From the NCBI GenBank assembly GCA_026120185.1, contig JANUWF010001273.1:186001-250000 (forward strand): a stretch of 64,000 nucleotides of DNA. Reading direction: 5' to 3'. This stretch comes from Voacanga thouarsii. Its lineage: Eukaryota; Streptophyta; Magnoliopsida; Gentianales; Apocynaceae. Within the stretch, counting starts at the first letter, position 1. Each line of letters opens with the position of its first letter. The notes beneath the pieces are model-generated. The model was not told the origin of the DNA. It was given only the letters and a program-made list of their open reading frames with translations, and did no database searches. Of the stretch, positions 57,251 through 64,000 are shown piece by piece. The translations under genes were made by a program, and so were the position numbers.

Positions 57251-59503
57251 AGTGCACGTAGCCTACTAAATCTTTTACTTGCTATCGTAAGCCAGGGGTC
57301 CCAATCCTGACGTCAATCACCATCCAGGTAGAAAGTGGTTGAACAACCCCAAATGTCTAGCCCAACCCGTGAACAACCCAAATCACAAGTGCACACAAAG
57401 CACGGTAATTTCCAGGCACTAGACGGCTAGCCAAGACGACTCATCTCAATGTCCTGTCACCCCATTCGGAGTAAGACAATCCCTAGAACTAGGCCAGGTT
57501 ACTAGGGTCATCTCACTCTAATGTAGGCTAGTACAAATATCAAAGTCCTTGTTGACTACTTAACGTTACCAATACCAACCCCTTCTGATTGATCAGGCCA
57601 GAGGGTTATTTGATCCCACAGGATTTTTAGAACAAATATTTTGGGGTAAAATAACATTTTTTAGAATTTGATTCTACAGACTCATAAGTTAGACTATAAT
57701 TCCCATAGGCTTCGCAGGCCAATCAATTCATTCCATAGGCACATCAAGCCAATAAGATAATTCTCGGGATCAAAATGTTATTTTTCAAAAGACAATCTCA
57801 TCACGAGAGATCATTTTCAAAAATCGTGTCAAAACAGGTTAAAGAGTTCTTTTCATGCATCAAATAAGTTTCCAAGGGTATTCGGGTCATTTTGCCCATA
57901 CTCGATCACAAAAGTCATTTCCAAGGGCATTTAGGCCATTTTACCCATGCCCGATTCCAATAGACTTTCCGAGGGTATTCGGGTCATCTTACCCTTACCC
58001 GATTTGAAAATTGTTCATAAGAGTTCCAATAAGGATATTTCGGTCATTTATTGAATACCCGATTCCAAAAGTTTTCATAAAACATTCCAATAAGGACATT
58101 TGGATCATTTTCCAAATACTCGATTCCAAAATGAACTCATTTCAAGAAATCCAGAATTATAATCCTAATAGAGGGTTAAATTCAAACTTTGCAAAGACAT
58201 TTCCATAAAATGTTCCAAGAAGGGCATTCTAGTCAATTTATGAATACCCGATTCTAAGAATTATCATTTTTTGAAAATCCCAAGTATTTAATCCAAAAAG
58301 GATTTGTTTCACAAAATTCACACTTCAATCATCTATTATGTTTTCCAAGCCGATTATGAAGTTCATTCAAGCCCAAAGTGGCGTAATAGTAATTCTTTCT
58401 CAAATAAACCTTAAAAATATTCAGGGATTTCCAAAACGGTATAAAACATAGCATTTCATGGAAAAGTGAAGCACACTAGCTTTCAAAAAGTTTTAGAAAT
58501 GAAAAGGACTCATCTTGTGTCCTAATTAACTTTTTCCGTTCACAGCCATTCGTCCCCTATTTCTACTATTTTCAACGAACCATTAATGGTTTATTAATAA
58601 TCCTACACCAAATATCGTTTTTAGATCAAATCATGTTTGGTTAAAAAATAGCGGACGGTTAGCTGACGTCACGCCAACGTGCCCGACGAGTAGTCGACAT
58701 CCAACTGACGTTTTGTCGACGATTAGCTGTCGGGGCCGACGTTAAGGAAAATGTTCAACTTTTGTTCATGTCATTTTTTCATCATCTGTTTGATTCTTTC
58801 GTTTTCCTTTTTCTACATCCATTCTCCCTTCATATACAAGGGATTCACTTCATATTTCTGATTTATTTCATCAAAACTCGCACAATTAATCATCCTTAAA
58901 TTCATCCATTTTCGAGCTGATTTTTTAGAATTTCACTGTTTGACACATAATTTTGTTTTGCATATAAATTTCAATCTACAACTCCAATTTGGCTCTATGA
59001 TATACAAAAACTACCATAAGACTCTTAACTTTAAATCTGTATAAGCCCTTTTTAGAGTCCTGGTTCTTGTGACACACGGAAAAATATTTTATTTCACCAC
59101 TCAACTCTAAAAATTCCGTTGAATCTAATGGTAACACTTAAATTCTTCAATTTCTTCTCTATTGGGTCGCATTTGTGGTCAAAGTCACGGGCGCGGTCAA
59201 AATGACGAAAATGCCCTTAATAACCCGAATAACATAATTCACACCAAAACGTGTGTTTATCGCATTGATTAATTTCTCTTCTCAGCGGACCCTCAAATTC
59301 TTATTTTATTAACAATAGTAGCCTTCCAAAAATTTAGGGTACGGGTAGAACAAATCCAATAATTACATCCAGGTCCCAACAAAATATTATTATACCAAAA
59401 TATTCATCTTATTACACCGATCATCTTTTGTTTTGGCCATTGATATAATTCTCATCCTATTACAAGTAGTGGCCCATTGAAGGTAAAAATGCAAGGTATT
59501 TCA
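57251..59503 (-). repeat. 3' LTR region of a third gypsy element
   Basis: The right edge is supported: the minus strand reads a chromovirus polypurine tract text and then TGAAATACC at 59503. The left edge is unknown, and the copia LTR is taken as the limit. The segment has a degenerate tandem array (57845-58260), a CpG-rich patch at 58650-58750 (gtcgacgattagctgtcgg) and no coding potential. Confidence 0.45.
57845..58260. repeat. Degenerate tandem array, about 50-60 base unit
   Basis: Six or so units with the pattern TTCCAAGGGCATTCGGGTCATTT, pyrimidine-rich part, ATACCCGATTCCAAAA. Units drift in length and sequence. Related words occur near 57138 (ctaagggcattcgggtatc) and the last unit is near 58215. 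Confidence 0.75.
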
Positions 59504-59520
59504 TTCTCCACTCCTTACAA
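59504..59520 (-). other. Polypurine tract of the third gypsy element
   Basis: The minus strand TTGTAAGGAGTGGAGAA precedes the LTR start. The text before it, AGAGGATGAAATTTTT, is a worn form of the chromovirus 'gaggacgaaattttt'. Confidence 0.6.
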
Positions 59521-60790
59521 AAAATTTCATCCTCTAAATTGGCTTACACCTACAATAATTCTGGATACTTTTCAACATCTTTGCTTCCTTTTCCCAAGTT
59601 ACATCTTGTACTAGATGATGATTCCACAATACTTTTACAAGTGAAATTTTCTTTATTTCGCACACCTTTTTCAGTATACTTGAAAATCTTAATAGGTTTT
59701 TCCTTATACTTTCAGCTTGGAGTCATCTCAATAGGCTTCATTCAAAATATAAGCGAGATCAGCTGCATGTTTTCTGAAGTTGGGGAACATGGAATATATC
59801 GAAAATACTTGAAGTTCTATTGGTAACTCTAATCGATAAGTCACCTTCCCAATCCTCTCGACAATAGGGAATGGTCTAATGTACTTAGGTGCCAGCTTCT
59901 TTCTTGGTCCTTTAATTCTCAATTGTCTTTGTAGAGTCAACTTCAAGAATACACGATCTTCTTCTACAAATTCTAAATATCTCTTATGTTGATCCGCATA
60001 ACTATTCTGTCTACTCTGAACTACCTCTAACTTAATTTTAATCATCTCCATAGCCTATGCTTTTCAGGATCAAATGCATCTTATTCACTCGTCCTTCGTC
60101 TAAACCTACATTTCCTTTCATATAGAGCTTCAAATGGGGCCATTCCAGTTATTGATTGAAAACTATTAGTGTGTACAAATTTTTCATATGATAAATTGTC
60201 AATCCACTTAGTTCCAAAATCTTAAGGACAGGCCCTCAACATGACTTCCAAAATACTATTCACTCGTTCAGTCTGTCCATCCACTTATGGATGTACTACT
60301 GTACTAAACTTTAATATTATCCCATATCTCTGTTGCAATTTAATTCAACTACGAGTTAAGTCTAGGATCTCATTCTGACACAATCCTAGAGGATACTCAT
60401 GTAGTCTGATTACTTCCTCCATATAGATTTCACTTAACTTCTTTAGGGAATTCTGTTAGTTATTGGGGATGAAATGAGCAGACATAGTTAGTCGATCCAC
60501 TATCACTTATATAGGATTTCGCTGTCCTACTGCCATGGGTAATCCTATAATAAAATCCATAAAAATTTCATCCCCTTTCCCTGATGGAGTAGATAATGGT
60601 TGTAGTAACCTTCTAGGCCTTTGAGGGTCAACTTTCACTTGCTGACAAGTTAAACATCGAGCTACAAAGTTTGAACTATCCTTCTTCATACTAATCTACC
60701 AATAATGCCATTTCAAGTCATGATACATCTTTACTGCTTCTAAATAGATGGAATACTTACTTCGATGTGCTTCTCTTAAAATTCCTTGCT
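59521..60790 (-). pseudogene. Integrase and C-terminal tail of the third gypsy element
   Basis: The zinc-binding end reads FVARCLTCQQVKVDPQRPRRLLQPLSTPS, followed by the core start DEIFMDFIIGLPMAVGQ with the first Asp. The central core is broken into several frames (60130-60480). The tail is open at 60051-59728: RYLEFVEEDRVFLKL, KLAPKYIRPFPIVERIGKVTYRLELP and SMFPNFRKHAADLAYIL. A chromodomain-like end (VKVLWNHHLVQD, TWEKEAKM) leads to the polypurine tract. Confidence 0.85.
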
Positions 60791-60905
60791 TCATCATAGA
60801 TTGTTTTGGAATACAATACCAACCCTAGTAATAAATAATTCCATTATTATCCTTTTGGAACCCATCTCCTCCCTTATTCACCTCCTTTCACACCAACTCT
60901 TGCAA

Positions 60906-61420
60906 CTATCCATCTTTTTCTTGCTTTCCCTTCAACTGTTGTAAGAAAGTGGGTTGAATGAAAATATTACTCATCCTTATTTCTTCATCTACTGCACAGG
61001 CTTTCAATTCTAGGATTCGTAATATCCGAAGAGTTGATAAGTTTGCCTCCCTACTAAGGGTATTTGCTACTGTGTTTGCTTTTCTAGGATGATACTTAAT
61101 TGGACACCGGAATTCTTTCAAAAATTCCACCTACTGACACTGTTTCATGTTCAAATCTTTCTGGTAAAACATACTTCAAGCTTTTGTGGTTGCTGAAGAA
61201 TTTTAAACTCAGCCTCATTCAAGGAATATTGCTACATCTTAAGGACAGACACAATAGCGGCTAACTCCAAATCATATGTAGGATAATACTCCTCGTGGGA
61301 TTTCAATTCCTAGAGATATAAGCTATCAAATTTTTTTTGTTGCATCAATACTCCTCCCAATCCTTCCTTTGATGCATTTATGTTCACCTTATAAGGTTTC
61401 TCCATCATCAAAACAGGAGT
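60906..61420 (-). pseudogene. RNase H of the third gypsy element
   Basis: The last block is clear: MEFLKEFRCPIKYHPRKANTVANTLSREA, where the family ends [16 protein letters not shown] (the terminal catalytic Asp reads Asn). Further upstream the DASKEGLGGVLMQQ and YDLELAAIV-like texts are present in shifted frames around 61370-61250. Not functional. Confidence 0.8.
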
Positions 61421-62123
61421 GAAACTTAACCTTCACTTTAGCTCCTGCAAATTTCTCTCACACTTCTCAGTCCAAACTTAAAGAACTTTCTTTTGGGTGA
61501 GTCGAGTTAAAGGTAAAGCTATCTTAGAAAATCTCCCAATAAATCTCCGATAATATCTTGCTAATCCCAGAAAACTTTGTATTTCAGTTGGAGTTTCGAG
61601 ATATTTCCAATTAGTCACTGCTTCAACTTTTGTAGGATCCACCACAATCCTATCTTTAGATATCTCATGTCCCAAGAATGCTACTTCTTGTAGCCAAAAC
61701 TCACACTTCTTGAGTTTAGCATATAATTTGGCCTCGCTTAACTTTCCAATACTTTCGGAAGGTGTTACTCGTGCTCTTGAGGATCATTAAAATACACCAA
61801 TATATCATCTAGGAATATAATACAAAATTGTCTGATAAATTAGGTCCACAAAAATAACACGGGTTTTAGTAACAGTAAAGGACATCTTTTCAAACTCAAA
61901 ATGACTATATCGTGTGTTTTTGGTATATTTTCTTCCCAAATCCGAACATAGTAATATCCCTGTCTCAATCTAACTTTGAGAATCATTCTGCTCCTTACAA
62001 CTGATTAAATAATTCATCAACCATGGGCATTGGGTAGTTATTCTTTACCATTATTGCACTTAACCCTCGCTAATCTATACACATCCGTAGTGACTCGTTT
62101 CTCTTTTTAACAAACAACACAGG
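61421..62123 (-). pseudogene. Reverse transcriptase of the third gypsy element, cut by LTR E
   Basis: At the right edge the minus strand reads PVLFVKKRNESLRMCID, a stop, then RGLSAIMVKNNYPMPMVDELFNQ. In the connection, GHEISKDRIVVDPTKVEAVTNW and FLGLARYYRRFIGRFSKIALPLTRLT are open (61675-61478). Between them the frame shifts repeatedly. The N-terminal part and gag of this element must lie right of 64000, behind the inserted Athila/Tat-type element. Confidence 0.85.
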
Positions 62124-63588
62124 TGATGCATATTTATTTGGGTATAAAAATCATATAAAAATAAGCACATTCCCAATCAAGTTTAAATTAAAATGTTAAT
62201 TCCAAATTATACATATAAGCAAGCGTACTCATAATTAACATAGCATAGGGTTCAAATGAGTGTCGATTCTCTAGGAACAAGTATGCATTAATCATTTTTC
62301 TTTCATTGTTTAACCGACACCATAAAGTGAAAAGCAAAATAAAATAAAATAAAATAATATAATATATACATGTCAAGGATGGAGGATTATGTAACTCAAA
62401 CCATTATTTTGACACACATGACCTTGAAGCACTTAATCATTATCATAACTAATTATTCTCTTGGCATCGTGAAGGATTAAGATAGATTCACGTCTTTTCC
62501 AATCAATGAAATCGCCACCTTCTAGATAAATTAGCATCATATTCCTATCTCAACTAATCCATCCAAAAGATGCATTAAACGCAATCATTGATTAAATTTC
62601 CATTCCTGGCAAACTTAAACATGAAATTAACCAATGAATCCATTCCTGGCAGACATCAATTAACCTTCAATTACCAGTTCTTAGCAATTAACCCCTTTTC
62701 CAAGCAAGTTAATGGAAAGAAACAACCAACTAATCTCGTAGTACGCATAAGTAATTAAATACCAAGAATAACAATCAATTAATTAAAAATATCAAATAAC
62801 TCTAAGAATTATGAATACCTAAAATAATATCAAATTACAATAAAACATTTAATATATCATTGTTCAAGAAAATAAAATAAAAGTAAAAGAAAGCACTTAT
62901 AGACAAGCCTCATTCTTCTTCCTTTGTAGACCTTCTTGTACAACCCTCATTGATTTAGCAAAATTCCTACTTAATTTGAGTGATTTTCTGTTGTGATCTA
63001 TGAATTCTCCCATTTCTCTCGTGTTTTCCATCTATTTATAGGCTTAGGAAGTGCCTAAACTTGTTGGTGTAGGGTTTTTGGCCGATTAGAAGTAGGAAGA
63101 TACTAAAATTTTGCATATTACCAAAAATTGTGTGCAAAATACAAGGCACTGCCTTATCATCAGCGCATAGCCGGTGCCGCCTTGGCTACTGGTGCTAGCG
63201 CCAGTTGTGTTATGTTTTCTCAATTGTTTGTCGATTTTTTCTTCATTTCCGCGTAATGTTTTCTAGAGTGCAACCGGCGCCGCCTCCAACCTCACAATCG
63301 GCGCTGGTTCTGTTTTGTTTAGCTCTATTTCACTAATTTTTTATCACCTCGAAGTGTGTACCAACAGCACGTGACCTGCACCACTTCCTCTGGCCTATCC
63401 AGGGCCACTTTTGTTCTGTTTTGCGACGTTTTTGTCTTATTTTATCCCTAAAATCTAAAATATTGCACAAAATACATTTTCAAGGGTAAAATCTCAAATA
63501 TGAAGGAATATGACTTGTTATTGAACAAAATGTATCACAAAATAGCCTTAAATAACTAGGAAAAATATGACTAATTTAGACCCTATCA
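62124..63588 (-). repeat. Athila/Tat-type LTR E (3' LTR)
   Basis: Edges are TGATGCATATTTATTTGGG and TTAGACCCTATCA. Length is 1465 bases. Directly to its right, the minus strand reads GTGTGGGGGAATA, a polypurine tract, so this is the 3' LTR of an element extending beyond the window. It inserted in the reverse transcriptase of the third gypsy element. Confidence 0.87.
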
Positions 63589-64000
63589 TATTCCCCCACA
63601 CATAGCTCTTTGCTTGTCCTCAAGCAAAGTATCAAAGACAAGTAGGAAAAACACAAGTTTTTACAAAATCACTCAATCAATTTCAAAATAGTATTCCCAT
63701 GCTAACCTTATTCAAGACAACAAAAGATAAGCGACTATATCCTTCATAACAAATGCAAGACTTGTGTAAATGAAGGTTGACTAGTAGAACCATCTTAATA
63801 CTTTAACATTATTCTCAAACCATTAGAAAGAATTTAGTTCAAGAAAAATATGCTTTCCATAAGCTTACTTTTCATACACTCTCTCCACTAATCCGATACA
63901 TATCATGATTCTACTTAGGTCAAGTAAGACTTTCAAGCTTATAATGTAAGGCTAAAGGGCTTGTAATGTAGCTTGTCAAATGAAGGATATAGGAGAATCA
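63589..64000 (-). other. 3' interior of an Athila/Tat-type element
   Basis: The minus strand CTTGAGGACAAGCAAAGAGC, then TGTGTGGGGGAATA (63589-63630), is the characteristic text of Athila/Tat-type 3' ends. The rest, to the window edge, has no coding motif. Confidence 0.65.

Noticed and set aside
57845..58260. Array of short repeats considered as a CRISPR-like array
   Set aside because: Units are adjacent, diverged and of variable length with no constant repeat/spacer alternation, and the setting is a plant retroelement LTR.

Overview
The window is intergenic, retrotransposon-packed DNA of a flowering plant, probably a eudicot. It is AT-rich, and the retroelement families are plant-specific: SIRE-type Ty1/copia with an extra ORF after pol, chromodomain Ty3/gypsy with 3-4.5 kb LTRs, and Athila/Tat-type gypsy with a tRNA-Asp-like primer site. 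I found no ordinary host gene, rRNA, tRNA gene, CRISPR array or organellar insert. Almost every coding stretch is a decayed part of an LTR retrotransposon.

Layout. (1) 1-27967 is a SIRE-like copia element on the minus strand: LTR 26628-27967, gag 25188-26471, pol 22145-25156, and an extra ORF at 1-875 cut by the window edge. Between pol and the extra ORF sits a solo LTR of a gypsy family (1194-22023, target duplication aattg). It is itself split by a second solo LTR of the same family (1692-5907, tcatg) and by a complete gypsy element on the plus strand (7532-19760, ccaac). (2) 27968-42746 is an Athila-like element on the minus strand with gag (41174-42485) and a distant ORF sharing the domain of the 1-875 ORF. 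The ORF is split by a pol-less gypsy element (28963-39176, tagtc), whose 3' LTR carries a solo copia LTR (31469-32913, aaaag). (3) 42753-50057 holds three related Athila-type LTRs with primer sites, a gag fragment and another solo copia LTR (43744-45552). (4) 50058-57250 is a second, heavily decayed copia element on the minus strand, split by an Athila-type solo LTR (50304-51681). (5) 57251-62123 is a third gypsy element (LTR and pol, minus strand). It is broken at its reverse transcriptase by an Athila/Tat-type element whose 3' LTR is 62124-63588 and whose interior runs off the right edge.

The most interesting content is an extra, strongly acidic ORF between the primer binding site and gag in two different gypsy elements (10838-11626 plus; 36384-37238 minus). 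Its N-terminal, central and C-terminal blocks are conserved. It is the only long ORF still open in the pol-less copy, and it is preceded in both copies by a plausible branch point and 3' splice site. I do not recognise its function. Other points of note are a tRNA-like pair of A and B boxes in four copies of the long gypsy LTR, one EFYAN-type domain shared by a copia and an Athila-like element, and a 1526-codon gag-pol frame carrying 18 stop codons and no frameshift.

Target-site duplications and LTR termini were read directly. Domain names rest on motif recognition, without database searches.
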